This document shows, one piece after another, positions 16,507 to 24,536 of a stretch of 42,558 nt of DNA (position 1 is the stretch's first letter; each line of letters starts with the position of its first letter). Under the pieces are notes generated by a model. The model saw only the letters and a program-made list of their open reading frames with translations, was not told where the DNA came from and did not search any database. Source of the DNA: Clostridiaceae bacterium (lineage in GTDB: Bacteria > Bacillota > Clostridia > DSM-8532). The stretch covers positions 1-42,558 of the forward strand of contig JAAYFY010000049.1 of NCBI GenBank assembly GCA_012728015.1, read 5' to 3'. The position numbers and the translations under genes are program-made.

Positions 16507-16604
16507 TGCAATCCGGGGAATCAGGCGTTCCAGCCCGGCAAACGGGCCCGGCTTTCAGCGGCGCGGGACGATTTACAGGCCGGCATTGGGTATATTATAG
16601 TAGT

Positions 16605-16642
16605 GGGCGCGCAAGGCGCCCGGACCGGTATATTGATACCGG
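16605..16642 (+). promoter_or_regulatory. Tandem hairpins in the rbfA leader
   Basis: GGGCGC/GCGCCC (16605-16610 with 16616-16621) is followed directly by CCGGTAT/ATACCGG (16625-16631 with 16636-16642). They end 23 bases before the rbfA start. A weak promoter (TTTACA 16572, TATAGT 16596, spacing 18) lies just upstream. This suggests a secondary transcription start or regulated leader inside the operon. Confidence 0.45.
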
Positions 16643-16665
16643 ACCCATGATGATAAGGAAGAGGG

Positions 16666-17037
16666 ATGGAAGTTATGGACAGAACCGACAGGATTTCAGA
16701 GGAGATAAAGAAGGAAATCAGCCAGATCATCAGGGAGAGCGTCAAGGATCCCAGGCTGCCGGAATTTGTTTCTGTCACCGCTGTCAGGGTAACCAAAGAC
16801 CTCAGGTATGCCAGGGTCTATGTTAGCATATACGGTGATCAGGAAAAGAAGAAAGCTGCTATCGCCGCCCTGACAAGCGCCTCGGGGTTCATCCGCCGGG
16901 AAATAGGGCAGAGGATCAGCCTGCGCTATACGCCCGAGATACAGTTCAGGCTGGATGAATCCATCGAGCATGGGATGCATATAAGTAAGCTCATAGAGGA
17001 AACCATGGGCGGTTCCGGGAAAGAGTCCGACGGCTGA
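16666..17037 (+). CDS. rbfA: Ribosome-binding factor A
   Basis: The 123-residue cold-shock 30S assembly factor has a KH-type fold. The N-terminal helix is RISEEIKKEISQIIRE, followed by DPRLPEFVSVTAVRVTKDLRYARVYVS and, near the C-terminus, PEIQFRLDESIEHGMHI, all hallmarks of the family. ATG 16666 has AAGGAAG at good spacing. ATG 16675 is an equally plausible start with GAGGG upstream. It lies 28 bases before nrnA. Confidence 0.94.
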   Translation: MEVMDRTDRISEEIKKEISQIIRESVKDPRLPEFVSVTAVRVTKDLRYARVYVSIYGDQEKKKAAIAALTSASGFIRREIGQRISLRYTPEIQFRLDESIEHGMHISKLIEETMGGSGKESDG

Positions 17038-17065
17038 TTAAACTGAGATGAAGGAAAGATAGAAC

Positions 17066-18040
17066 ATGTCTGATAAAAAACTGGAAGCCATTGCAAAGGC
17101 GCTCGGCAAGGCCGGAAGCGTCGCGATCATGCCCCATCTCAATGTGGACGGTGACGCGCTTGGGGCTTCATTGGCCTTGGCGCTTGCGCTGAGCAGCGAC
17201 CATTGCCAGGCCGATGTGATCCTGGAGGAAGAAGTGCCTGCCATGCTGGATTTCCTGCCCGGGCAGGATTTGATAAAGGTGACCCCGAAAGACCGTTACG
17301 AAGTGGCGTTAAATATCGACAACGGCGATATCAACAGGCTGGGCGGGAGGCTGGAGGTATACCAGAACGCGGGAATGCGCCTGAGCCTGGACCACCATGC
17401 CACCAACAAGGTGGAGGCCGATATATCCTATGTGGATACCAAGGCATCGGCTACCGGGGAGATCGTTTACAAGCTTTTGACCCGGTACATGGGGCTGCCT
17501 GTCACCCAGGACATCGCCCTGTGCCTGTATACCGCCATTATTACCGATACCGGCGGTTTCCGGTTCTCCAATACCACGCCCGAAACCATGGTAATTGCCG
17601 GCGAGCTTATGAGGACCGGCATAGATTTTACAAGCGCTAACAAGATGGTGTTCGACAGGATATCCTATGCCAAGCTCTTCCTGATGAAACAGACCATGAA
17701 TTCGCTGAAACTTCTCTTCAATGGTAAAATGGCTGTTTCATACCTGCGCTGGAGCGACCTTGCCTCTTTCAACGCGAAACTGGAGGATACCGAAGGGCTC
17801 GTGAATATCGGCAGGAACCTGGAGGGTGTGGAGGTATCCCTGTTTCTGAAGGAGGAGAAGCCCGGGAGCTTCAAGGGGAGCCTGCGGTCCAACGAGTATG
17901 TGAATGTCGCGAAGGTCGCTGAAGAATTCGGCGGCGGCGGGCACAAACGAGCTGCCGGATTCACCATAGAAGGCGATCTGGAGGATATCGTCAGGTCCCT
18001 GGCAGATGCCGTTAAAGCCAGCCTGGCGGGTGAAGCATAG
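17066..18040 (+). CDS. nrnA: Bifunctional oligoribonuclease and pAp phosphatase NrnA
   Basis: This 324-residue DHH/DHHA1 phosphoesterase degrades short RNA oligomers and 3'-phosphoadenosine 5'-phosphate. The motifs run in order: HLNVDGDALGAS (motif I), IDNGD (motif II), LDHHATN (motif III, DHH) and TDTGGFRFSN (motif IV). The DHHA1 substrate motif is GGGGHKRAAGF near residue 292. Family members often show N-P-D-G-D in motif I; here Val replaces Pro, with the metal ligands kept. The stop codon directly abuts the truB ATG. Confidence 0.94.
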   Translation: MSDKKLEAIAKALGKAGSVAIMPHLNVDGDALGASLALALALSSDHCQADVILEEEVPAMLDFLPGQDLIKVTPKDRYEVALNIDNGDINRLGGRLEVYQNAGMRLSLDHHATNKVEADISYVDTKASATGEIVYKLLTRYMGLPVTQDIALCLYTAIITDTGGFRFSNTTPETMVIAGELMRTGIDFTSANKMVFDRISYAKLFLMKQTMNSLKLLFNGKMAVSYLRWSDLASFNAKLEDTEGLVNIGRNLEGVEVSLFLKEEKPGSFKGSLRSNEYVNVAKVAEEFGGGGHKRAAGFTIEGDLEDIVRSLADAVKASLAGEA

Positions 18041-18952
18041 ATGCACGGGATACTCAACATAAACAAGCCCTCCGGCATGACCTCTTTTGCAGTCATCCGC
18101 AAGCTGAGGGGAATTTTAAAGATCAGGAAAATCGGACATGCCGGCACCCTTGACCCTGGCGCGACTGGGGTGCTTCCTGTTTGCATTGGAAAGGCAACCA
18201 AAGTCATAGAGTTCCTCATGGAAAAGGACAAGTCATACCATGTGGTTATGAGACTGGGGATTGAAACCGATACCCAGGACGCCTCGGGTGAGATACTGTC
18301 CAGAAGGATTGTCGCAAGTACCGATGAAGAGATAGCGGAGGTCATTTTTTCCTTTGTGGGGGATATCATGCAGATACCGCCCATGTACTCGGCCGTCCGC
18401 GTAGACGGCAAAAGGCTGTACGAATTTGCCCGCAGGGGTGTTGAGATTGAGCGCAAACCCCGTCCGGTGACAATTAAGACCATAGAAAACCTGAGAATAA
18501 TGAGGGAAAGTGAGGAAGTCCGGGCCTGCTTCCATGTTACCTGCTCAAGGGGGACATACGTCAGGACCCTCTGTGCCGATATCGGCTCCAGGCTGGGCTG
18601 CGGCGGGCATATGGAATCCCTGGTAAGGACCAGGGCAGGCCCGTTCCGCCTGGAAGACGCCATCACCCTTGAGGAAGTGGAGGAGCGCGCCGATGACGGT
18701 ACTCTGCAGGATGTTGTCATCGGGATGGATATGGCACTGGCTGAATTTCCGGGACTTACGGTGGCAGGGGACCAGGCCGTAAGGCTTGGAAACGGGATGG
18801 CTGTCCCATGCCCCGTTCCCCCGGTCGAGGGCGGGGGCCTGGTCAGGGTATACCATGAAGACCAAAGCCTTATAGCAATAGGAAGGATTATCAACCGGGG
18901 CGGGAAAGCGATGCTCAAGAGTCAAAAATGGCTGGGAGGACAATCAAAGTGA
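18041..18952 (+). CDS. truB: tRNA pseudouridine(55) synthase TruB
   Basis: The 303-residue enzyme makes pseudouridine 55 in the T loop of tRNAs. The catalytic Asp is D38 in HAGTLDPGATGVL. NINKPSGMTS at the N-terminus and SRGTYVRTLCADIG in the core are family signatures. The C-terminal part (about 235-303) resembles the TruB C-terminal RNA-binding domain. It starts immediately after the nrnA stop and its own stop overlaps the ribF GTG, so the three are translationally coupled. Confidence 0.95.
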   Translation: MHGILNINKPSGMTSFAVIRKLRGILKIRKIGHAGTLDPGATGVLPVCIGKATKVIEFLMEKDKSYHVVMRLGIETDTQDASGEILSRRIVASTDEEIAEVIFSFVGDIMQIPPMYSAVRVDGKRLYEFARRGVEIERKPRPVTIKTIENLRIMRESEEVRACFHVTCSRGTYVRTLCADIGSRLGCGGHMESLVRTRAGPFRLEDAITLEEVEERADDGTLQDVVIGMDMALAEFPGLTVAGDQAVRLGNGMAVPCPVPPVEGGGLVRVYHEDQSLIAIGRIINRGGKAMLKSQKWLGGQSK

Positions 18953-19884
18953 AGGTCATAACACGGACTGGCCAACTGGATATGGGTATGCCCACTGGTG
19001 TCGGGCTGGGCAGTTTTGACGGACTTCATATAGGCCACATGGCCCTGATCGGGACGCTTATCGGCGAATGCCGCCTTAATGGGCTTGCCTCGGTGGTCTA
19101 TACCTTCAGGAAGCATCCGGATAACATCCTCAGGAAGAGCCTGGTCAATCCGCTTATCACGTCCATAGATCAGAAGACAAGGATACTGGAAGCCCATGAT
19201 ATCGACTGGCTGTTTTACCAGGATTTCGATGAGGACTTCTCGCGTCTTTCACCTGAGGCGTTTGTAAAGGATATACTGGTTGACGGTCTGAATATGAAGC
19301 TTGCCGTTGTTGGGTTCAACTACCGTTTCGGCTATATGGGCAAGGGGGATTCCGAGTTTATGAAGCGGCTGGGCGACAGGTACGGCTTCAGGGTTATCGT
19401 GATCCCGCCTGTCCGGGTGAAATCCGAGGTTGTGAGCAGTACTCTCATACGGCAGTATATTGGAAAGGGGAAGATGGAGAGGGTATTTCAGCTCCTGGGG
19501 CGTCACTTCTCGCTGAAAGGCACGGTTGTTGACGGCCGCAGGATGGGGCGCACCCTGGGCTTCCCGACAGCCAACATCATAGCTGACCCGGGGATGGTGG
19601 TTCCGGCCAATGGTGTTTATATCACCAAGACCTTCCTTAACGGCAGGTGGATGAACAGCGTTACCAATGTGGGATACGCGCCCACCGTGAGGGGCACGGA
19701 AGGCAGGTTCAGCATAGAAACACATATCCTGGACTACCATGAGGACCTTTATGGCAGCGAAATAGAGGTCTGCTTCATCAAAAAGCTCAGGGGCGAGAAG
19801 CGCTTTGAGAGCGTTGAGGCGCTGAAGAAGCAGATCCGGGAGGATATTGAAAGCGCCGCACGCTACTGGGAAGTGTACAGGTAA
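18949..19884 (+). CDS. ribF: Bifunctional riboflavin kinase / FAD synthetase RibF
   Basis: The 311-residue enzyme converts riboflavin to FMN and then FAD. The N-terminal nucleotidyltransferase domain has GLGSFDGLHIGH and VSSTLIR. The C-terminal flavokinase domain has RTLGFPTANI and NVGYAPT. GTG 18949 overlaps the truB stop (GTGA) and has GGGAGGA eight bases upstream. An ATG at 18928 inside truB is less likely. The usual downstream rpsO-pnp pair is absent; the next gene is a penicillin-binding protein. Confidence 0.94.
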   Translation: MKVITRTGQLDMGMPTGVGLGSFDGLHIGHMALIGTLIGECRLNGLASVVYTFRKHPDNILRKSLVNPLITSIDQKTRILEAHDIDWLFYQDFDEDFSRLSPEAFVKDILVDGLNMKLAVVGFNYRFGYMGKGDSEFMKRLGDRYGFRVIVIPPVRVKSEVVSSTLIRQYIGKGKMERVFQLLGRHFSLKGTVVDGRRMGRTLGFPTANIIADPGMVVPANGVYITKTFLNGRWMNSVTNVGYAPTVRGTEGRFSIETHILDYHEDLYGSEIEVCFIKKLRGEKRFESVEALKKQIREDIESAARYWEVYR

Positions 19885-19973
19885 AGGATGTACCGCTGCA
19901 TGCACCCAGCGCACATATGGCGGGATCGCACGCAATACGGCGATTGCCGGGCACCGTGGTGAAGCTTATTAAG

Positions 19974-20030
19974 ACGCGTGGTTTAGGGAATACTCACATG
20001 ATGGGAGAGTGTTGCCATGAAACCACGCGT
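19974..20030 (+). promoter_or_regulatory. Start-codon hairpin / possible attenuator of the PBP gene
   Basis: ACGCGTGGTTT (19974-19984) and AAACCACGCGT (20020-20030) are perfect 11-base inverted arms. The ribosome-binding site (GGGAGAG, 20003-20009) and most of the ATG (20017-20019) lie in the 35-base loop. The 3' arm covers codons 2 to 5. A run of five T (20030-20034) follows, so the structure also has the form of an intrinsic terminator inside the coding sequence. Confidence 0.55.
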
Positions 20031-21669
20031 TTTTCTTATCAAATACCTGTATTTGATCCTGCTGATTTTTCTTGCTTTCAGGGTGTTTTCAATCCAGGCA
20101 TCAAGGGGCCGCGAGTATTCACAGGCGGCGGCGGTCCAGCGATGGAGAAATACAAAGGTTTATACCGAGCGCGGGGACATCCTGGACAGGAACGGCATAA
20201 GGTTCACAAGCCGCAGTAAGCAATCTCTTGCCGTCGTCCTTCCGGCAGATCTCCTGGGAGAACCGTCCGCACTGGGTTGGGCATCCGATCTTCTCGGCAA
20301 GCCTGTGAGCGAACTGGAGAGGGAAGTCGCAAAGAGTTATCTGCCCTATGCCGTCAGGATATCGGACGAGCAGGCTGATGCCATTATGGATGCCGGCATA
20401 AGCGGCATTTGCATAGTGGAGGTTCCCGTACGGAACTCGAAGGATATGCCGGCTCCGCATATCATCGGGTACGTTGATGAAAAAGGTGAGAATGGGCTGT
20501 CCGGTATCGAGAAGGCATACCAGCATACGTTGAAAAACGGTGGCGGCGTTTTTGCCGGGATACTGGCCGATGCGGGCAATACGGCCATGGAGCAGTTTGG
20601 GTACCGCATCCTGGACACGACAAGAGTGAGCAGATTAAATATCAAGACAACGCTGGACTACCATATGCAGGAGATTGTGGAGGAAACCATGGACATGATG
20701 GTTGACCGGGGGGCTGTCGTCATAGTGGATATACTTAACGGAGACCTCTTGGCCATGGCTTCACGTCCCGCTTTCAACCCCGCCAATGTGAACAGCGCCC
20801 TTATTGATGCAAACCAGCCCCTGTTCAACCGTGCATTGGGCGAGTACATCCCAGGCTCCATCTTCAAGATCGTCACCGCGGCGGCGGCGCTGGAAAAAGG
20901 AATTTCTCCCGAAACAACCTTCGACTGCCCGGGCTATGTCATGATGGGTGACCTGATGATGAAATGCTGGAACTATGACAAAGGCGGCCATGGGACCTTG
21001 AATATGGCCCAGGGCTTTGCCCAGTCCTGCAACTCCTATTTTATCGGACTGGGCCAGCTGGTCGGCAAAAGGGACCTCATTGCCATGGCCGAAAGGCTCG
21101 GCCTGGGCTGCAGAACAGGGCTGTACCTCCAGGGCATAGACGAGCCCTATGGACTTCTTCCCAACACCATGGGCTATACCTCGTCCGCCGAAATTGCCAA
21201 CCTGGCCATCGGCCAGGGGGGTCTGCTCATTTCCCCGGTCCAGGCGGCCAGGCTGGTGTCTGCAATAGCCAATGGCGGAATCCTCAACCAGATCTCGGTT
21301 ATAGACTGCGTCGTTAACGACCGGGGCGAAAAGATCCGCAATATTAAATCCCAAGCCTGGGAGAGGGTGCTGAAAAAAGAGACGGCCGAAGCCCTCCATA
21401 AGATGATGAAGATGACAGTGGAGGATGGTACTGGGCGGCTGGCCGATATCAATGGTTTCGGCGGAAGCGCGGGGAAAACCGGCAGCGCTGAAACCGGATG
21501 GGTTCAGGATAACAGGGATATCCTGCATGCCTGGTTCGTGGGGTATTTCCCGGTTGTCAACCCGCGGTACGCCATGTGTGTTTTCATTGAGGACGGCACC
21601 AGCGGCGGTAAAAGTGCCGCCCCGGTATTCGCCGAAATCTCTGCCAGGATACTGGATCTGGGATACTGA
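20017..21669 (+). CDS. Class B penicillin-binding protein (peptidoglycan D,D-transpeptidase)
   Basis: The 550-residue protein has one N-terminal membrane helix (about 8-26) and an extracytoplasmic body. A short PBP-dimer region begins at RGDILDRNG (52-60). The transpeptidase domain has SxxK as SIFK (S281, K284), SxN as SCN (336-338) and KTG at 486-488. There are no PASTA repeats, so it is not a typical SpoVD or PBP2x. The compact size recalls clostridial FtsI/PBP2-like proteins used in elongation or sporulation. It cross-links peptidoglycan. The ATG at 20017 is overlapped by an inverted repeat that could limit expression. It is encoded alone after ribF. Confidence 0.9.
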   Translation: MKPRVFLIKYLYLILLIFLAFRVFSIQASRGREYSQAAAVQRWRNTKVYTERGDILDRNGIRFTSRSKQSLAVVLPADLLGEPSALGWASDLLGKPVSELEREVAKSYLPYAVRISDEQADAIMDAGISGICIVEVPVRNSKDMPAPHIIGYVDEKGENGLSGIEKAYQHTLKNGGGVFAGILADAGNTAMEQFGYRILDTTRVSRLNIKTTLDYHMQEIVEETMDMMVDRGAVVIVDILNGDLLAMASRPAFNPANVNSALIDANQPLFNRALGEYIPGSIFKIVTAAAALEKGISPETTFDCPGYVMMGDLMMKCWNYDKGGHGTLNMAQGFAQSCNSYFIGLGQLVGKRDLIAMAERLGLGCRTGLYLQGIDEPYGLLPNTMGYTSSAEIANLAIGQGGLLISPVQAARLVSAIANGGILNQISVIDCVVNDRGEKIRNIKSQAWERVLKKETAEALHKMMKMTVEDGTGRLADINGFGGSAGKTGSAETGWVQDNRDILHAWFVGYFPVVNPRYAMCVFIEDGTSGGKSAAPVFAEISARILDLGY

Positions 21670-21707
21670 ACCATACCGGACTCTTTGAAACAGGCAGCAT
21701 AGGGTAG

Positions 21708-21765
21708 GGATCCCCGTTAAGCCCGGTCGCCGTGCAGCACAGCGACCAGGCTTTACGGGGATTCC
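21708..21765 (+). other. Long hairpin between the PBP gene and pspC
   Basis: The arms 21708-21730 and 21742-21765 pair almost throughout: ATCCCCGT with ACGGGGAT, AAGCC with GGCTT, GGTCGC with GCGACC. There is one bulge and two mismatches, with an 11-base loop. There is no T run on the plus strand. It may end the PBP message with help from another factor, or be an isolated repeat. Confidence 0.6.
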
Positions 21766-21860
21766 ACTATGAAGTTATTTCATATCAGACAACGGGGAAC
21801 TTGTTCCGTATAGACTAATAGAAAGCGTGAAAAGGAGTTTTGAGAAACAGGGGTGTCTGT

Positions 21861-22304
21861 ATGGAAAGAAGATTCTACAGGAAAATAAATGACAGGATAA
21901 TCGGGGGTGTGTGTTCGGGTCTGGCCGACTATATCGGCATGGATAAATCCATTGTCAGGCTTCTGGCCCTTGTAGCCATCATAGCCAGCGGCGTATTTCC
22001 CGGCCTTATCGCGTATTTCATATGCGTCCTCATCGTTCCCTATGATGTCCAGGCATATCAGGGCCCGCGCTATGACAGCCATGAGCAAAGCCAGGGCTAT
22101 TATGAAGAAGGTCATTATAAGTATGGGCATGGTGAGCCCTGGAGAGAGGGAAACTCAAGGAAGTTCTTTGGAATCCTGCTGATCGCGGCGGGCGTTTTCC
22201 TCCTTGCGAGGTTGTTCTTCGATTGGCTCAACTGGCGATATGTTTTTGCGGGCTTGCTGGTCATCGGCGGTATTTATATGTTGTTTGGCAGCAAAAGGCC
22301 ATGA
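21861..22304 (+). CDS. PspC-domain membrane protein
   Basis: The protein has 147 residues. The PspC domain (1-60) starts RFYRKINDRIIGGVCSGLADYIGMD and includes a membrane helix (about 36-57) ending FICVLIVPYD. A His/Tyr/Glu-rich soluble stretch (about 65-100) is followed by two more hydrophobic segments (about 105-145). ATG 21861 has GGGGTG six bases upstream; a TTG at 21840 is too close to its AAGGAG. PspC proteins link to envelope-stress responses. It is paired with the LiaF-like gene 30 bases downstream, and the two probably form one operon. Confidence 0.85.
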   Translation: MERRFYRKINDRIIGGVCSGLADYIGMDKSIVRLLALVAIIASGVFPGLIAYFICVLIVPYDVQAYQGPRYDSHEQSQGYYEEGHYKYGHGEPWREGNSRKFFGILLIAAGVFLLARLFFDWLNWRYVFAGLLVIGGIYMLFGSKRP

Positions 22305-22334
22305 GTATTCTAATAGCCGGAAAGGGTGGATAAT

Positions 22335-23207
22335 ATGAGAAAAACGCATGTAATATGGGGATTGTTGCTGATTATAACCGGCATCGTATGGATCCTGGCA
22401 TCTACCGGTACCATTCAGCTAAGCATAGACATCATTGGCGCTATTAGCACATTGTGGCCTATCTTTATCGTGGCGGCAGGCGTCACGATCCTTCTGAAGA
22501 AGGAAGCCCATACAATGCGGGCTGTCGTATGGATTATTGCCGCTGCCATTGTTATCGGGTACGGAATATTCCTTGGCAGTGACCACCACGGCATTGCGGG
22601 GGGCGATGTCCATGTCTTTGAAATGAGAGACGGCATGGAGCATGCCAGGCTGGAAGTCAACATCGGGGCGGCAGATCTTCGCATAGGCGCTTCCGACTCG
22701 GTTATGGCACGGGTGAATTCCGACATAAAAGGCCTGAGGTACAATTACAACGGCGGAAGGAACGGCGGCATAGTCTTTTCCCAGGAGTGGAAGCCTTTAA
22801 AGATAGATTCGGGGAAGAATTTTTCAGCCGACCTGAATAAGAACATCATGTGGAATCTTGAGTTCAATATGGGAGCTACCGACGGAATCATCGATTTCTC
22901 AGGTTTCCCGCTGGAGAGATGCAAGTTAAACGCCGGTGCCTGCGATCTGAGGATTGTCGCGGGAAGTCTGCAGGATAATGCCGTCATAGAATGCGCTGGC
23001 GGTACGGTCAGTATCAGCATCACCATACCCGAGGGGACCGGAATCCGCATAAAGTCCGACGCCGTGGTGAACGAAATCAGCGGTAGGGGAATAACCCTCA
23101 GGAATGATGGGAGAATCTATGAATCAACAAATTATGATTCGGCAGATAAAACCATCAGCCTGAATATAAGCAGCGCGGTCACAAAAGTAACCGTGAATGT
23201 GCCCTGA
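22335..23207 (+). CDS. LiaF-like membrane protein with toast-rack type beta domain
   Basis: The protein has 290 residues. Three hydrophobic helices (about 6-26, 31-52, 60-78) resemble the DUF5668/LiaF N-terminal region. A Gly-rich beta-repeat domain (about 95-290) follows, with recurring LEVNIGAADLRIG, FNMGATDGIIDF and LNAGACDLRI units, the pattern of the toast-rack fold. ATG 22335 has AAAGGGTGG five bases upstream. Together with PspC it resembles sensor components of cell-envelope stress systems, but no two-component genes of the LiaRS type are adjacent. The role is inferred from architecture. Confidence 0.8.
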   Translation: MRKTHVIWGLLLIITGIVWILASTGTIQLSIDIIGAISTLWPIFIVAAGVTILLKKEAHTMRAVVWIIAAAIVIGYGIFLGSDHHGIAGGDVHVFEMRDGMEHARLEVNIGAADLRIGASDSVMARVNSDIKGLRYNYNGGRNGGIVFSQEWKPLKIDSGKNFSADLNKNIMWNLEFNMGATDGIIDFSGFPLERCKLNAGACDLRIVAGSLQDNAVIECAGGTVSISITIPEGTGIRIKSDAVVNEISGRGITLRNDGRIYESTNYDSADKTISLNISSAVTKVTVNVP

Positions 23208-23237
23208 AACCGATAACCGGTCTTATTAAACAAGCCG

Positions 23238-23267
23238 GCCTGTGTCCATAACACAGGCTGTTTTTTT
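23238..23267 (+). terminator. Intrinsic terminator after the LiaF-like gene
   Basis: GCCTGTGT (23238-23245) pairs with ACACAGGC (23251-23258) around CCATA, followed by TG and seven T. It isolates pspC and its partner from spo0A. Confidence 0.9.
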
Positions 23268-23394
23268 GTGCCTGACCGGCATTGTGGTGTTGGAAGTCAA
23301 GACAACTTTCGCCATATTTCCCTGATCAAATGCCGTCGGTATTGGGAAAATACAGTATCGGGGCAAAACAATTCAGGTAATATAAAAAGTTTAC

Positions 23395-23423
23395 TTGTAA
23401 ATTGTGGAATTAGACAATATAAT
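23395..23423 (+). promoter_or_regulatory. Sigma-A type promoter of spo0A
   Basis: TTGTAA (23395-23400) and TATAAT (23418-23423) are spaced by 17 bases, 34 bases before the GTG start. I see no clear sigma-H promoter and no strong Spo0A box in the gap. Confidence 0.65.
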
Positions 23424-23456
23424 TAGCACTAGAGATACAAAGGAGGTAGGTTCAGT

Positions 23457-24266
23457 GTGAAAGATAAGATTCGTGTTCTGGTAGCGGACGATAATGTCGC
23501 ATTTGGCATGATTATCTGCGAATTCCTGGAGAGCCAGGCCGACATCGAAGTAGCAGCAAGGGTGGAAAACGGTGAGGAAGCCATTGACATGATTGAAAAA
23601 ACCAAGCCTGATATTGTCGTGTTGGATATCATCATGCCTAGACTTGACGGACTGGGTGTGCTTACCCGCTACAAGGATGTTAGCCCGTCAGAAAAGCCTC
23701 TGTTCATCGTTCTTTCCGCTGTGGGGCAGGACAGGATCACTCAGCAAGCCCTCTCCCTGGGCGCCATCTATTACATCGTAAAACCCTTTGATCTGGGGGT
23801 TCTTGTTGAAAGGATCAGGGAATTGGTGAGGACCCACAGCCCGACCGTCCTGAGGATGGAGGGCAGTACCGTCACGCCGGCCTCACCCGTTAGAATAACA
23901 CATTCAGGCGGTGACAACGTCCAGTCGAAGATTACCCAGATCATGAGGGATGTCGGCGTACCAGCCCATATCAAGGGTTACCAGTATATGCGTGATGCCA
24001 TCATGATGGCCTTCAAGGACCGTGAGATCATCAGCGCTGTTACCAAAAGGCTGTATCCGGAGCTGGCCAAGACCCACAAAACAACCCCCAGCAGGGTTGA
24101 GCGGGCAATAAGGCATGCCATCGAAGTTGCATGGAACAGGGGAAGGGTGGATACCATCAATGACCTGTTCGGCTATACCATTAACACCCGCAAGGGTAAG
24201 CCTACCAATTCGGAATTCATAGCCATGGTGGCCGACACATTGAGGTTGAACGAGAAGAGCAGCTAA
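23457..24266 (+). CDS. spo0A: Sporulation master regulator Spo0A
   Basis: The 269-residue response regulator commits the cell to sporulation when phosphorylated. The receiver domain (about 4-125) has the acidic pair D11-D12, the phospho-acceptor D57 in VVLDIIMP, and K109 in YIVKPFD. The C-terminal DNA-binding domain (about 150-269) has the highly conserved recognition region [17 protein letters not shown]. The GTG start has AAAGGAGGT eight bases upstream. In most spore formers spoIVB lies next to spo0A; here spoIVB is about 9 kb downstream. The gene is flanked by terminators on both sides, so it is probably transcribed alone. Confidence 0.97.
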   Translation: MKDKIRVLVADDNVAFGMIICEFLESQADIEVAARVENGEEAIDMIEKTKPDIVVLDIIMPRLDGLGVLTRYKDVSPSEKPLFIVLSAVGQDRITQQALSLGAIYYIVKPFDLGVLVERIRELVRTHSPTVLRMEGSTVTPASPVRITHSGGDNVQSKITQIMRDVGVPAHIKGYQYMRDAIMMAFKDREIISAVTKRLYPELAKTHKTTPSRVERAIRHAIEVAWNRGRVDTINDLFGYTINTRKGKPTNSEFIAMVADTLRLNEKSS

Positions 24267-24315
24267 TGACACCACAGCAGGCCGACGGGCCGCAATCATT
24301 ATATTGACTATCTCC

Positions 24316-24346
24316 AGCGGGACGGTTTGTGAACAGCCGTCCCGCT
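24316..24346 (+). terminator. Hairpin terminator after spo0A
   Basis: AGCGGGACGG (24316-24325) pairs with CCGTCCCGCT (24337-24346) across 11 bases. Only a weak T-rich sequence follows. Confidence 0.65.
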
Positions 24347-24416
24347 TCAAATCATGCCGCGTTAACAGTCGCAAATCCGCCATGAGGGTCAGGCAGAATT
24401 CTATTTCCAATAAATA

Positions 24417-24445
24417 TTGCAAATGCGATTATACTGCTATATAAT
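24417..24445 (+). promoter_or_regulatory. Sigma-A type promoter of the transcarboxylase operon
   Basis: TTGCAA (24417-24422) and a perfect TATAAT (24440-24445) are spaced by 17 bases, about 90 bases before the first start codon. Confidence 0.8.
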
Positions 24446-24464
24446 AATTATGAATAATTATTAT
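24441..24464. promoter_or_regulatory. AT-only palindrome over the -10 box, operator candidate
   Basis: ATAATAATTAT and ATAATTATTAT are perfect 11-base inverted arms separated by GA, and they overlap the -10. The overlapping 24439-24453 segment matches the 7-1-7 PerR box TTATAATnATTATAA at 12 of 14 positions. A Fur-family or other repressor could bind here. AT-rich sequence makes chance matches common. Confidence 0.4.
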
Positions 24465-24536
24465 GACCAGCTTATAATTTAAGGGCATTAGCACTTTAGC
24501 AAAAAATCGACCGATTCGCAGTTTTGAGGTGAAAGG

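Noticed and set aside
17665-18918. A 417-codon minus-strand frame across nrnA and truB
   Set aside because: It spans two clearly coding plus-strand genes, has a Ser-rich unstructured translation, and matches no family I know.
23281-23456. Spo0A boxes or a sigma-H promoter upstream of spo0A
   Set aside because: No good TGTCGAA-like box or sigma-H pair was found. Only the sigma-A type promoter is supportable.
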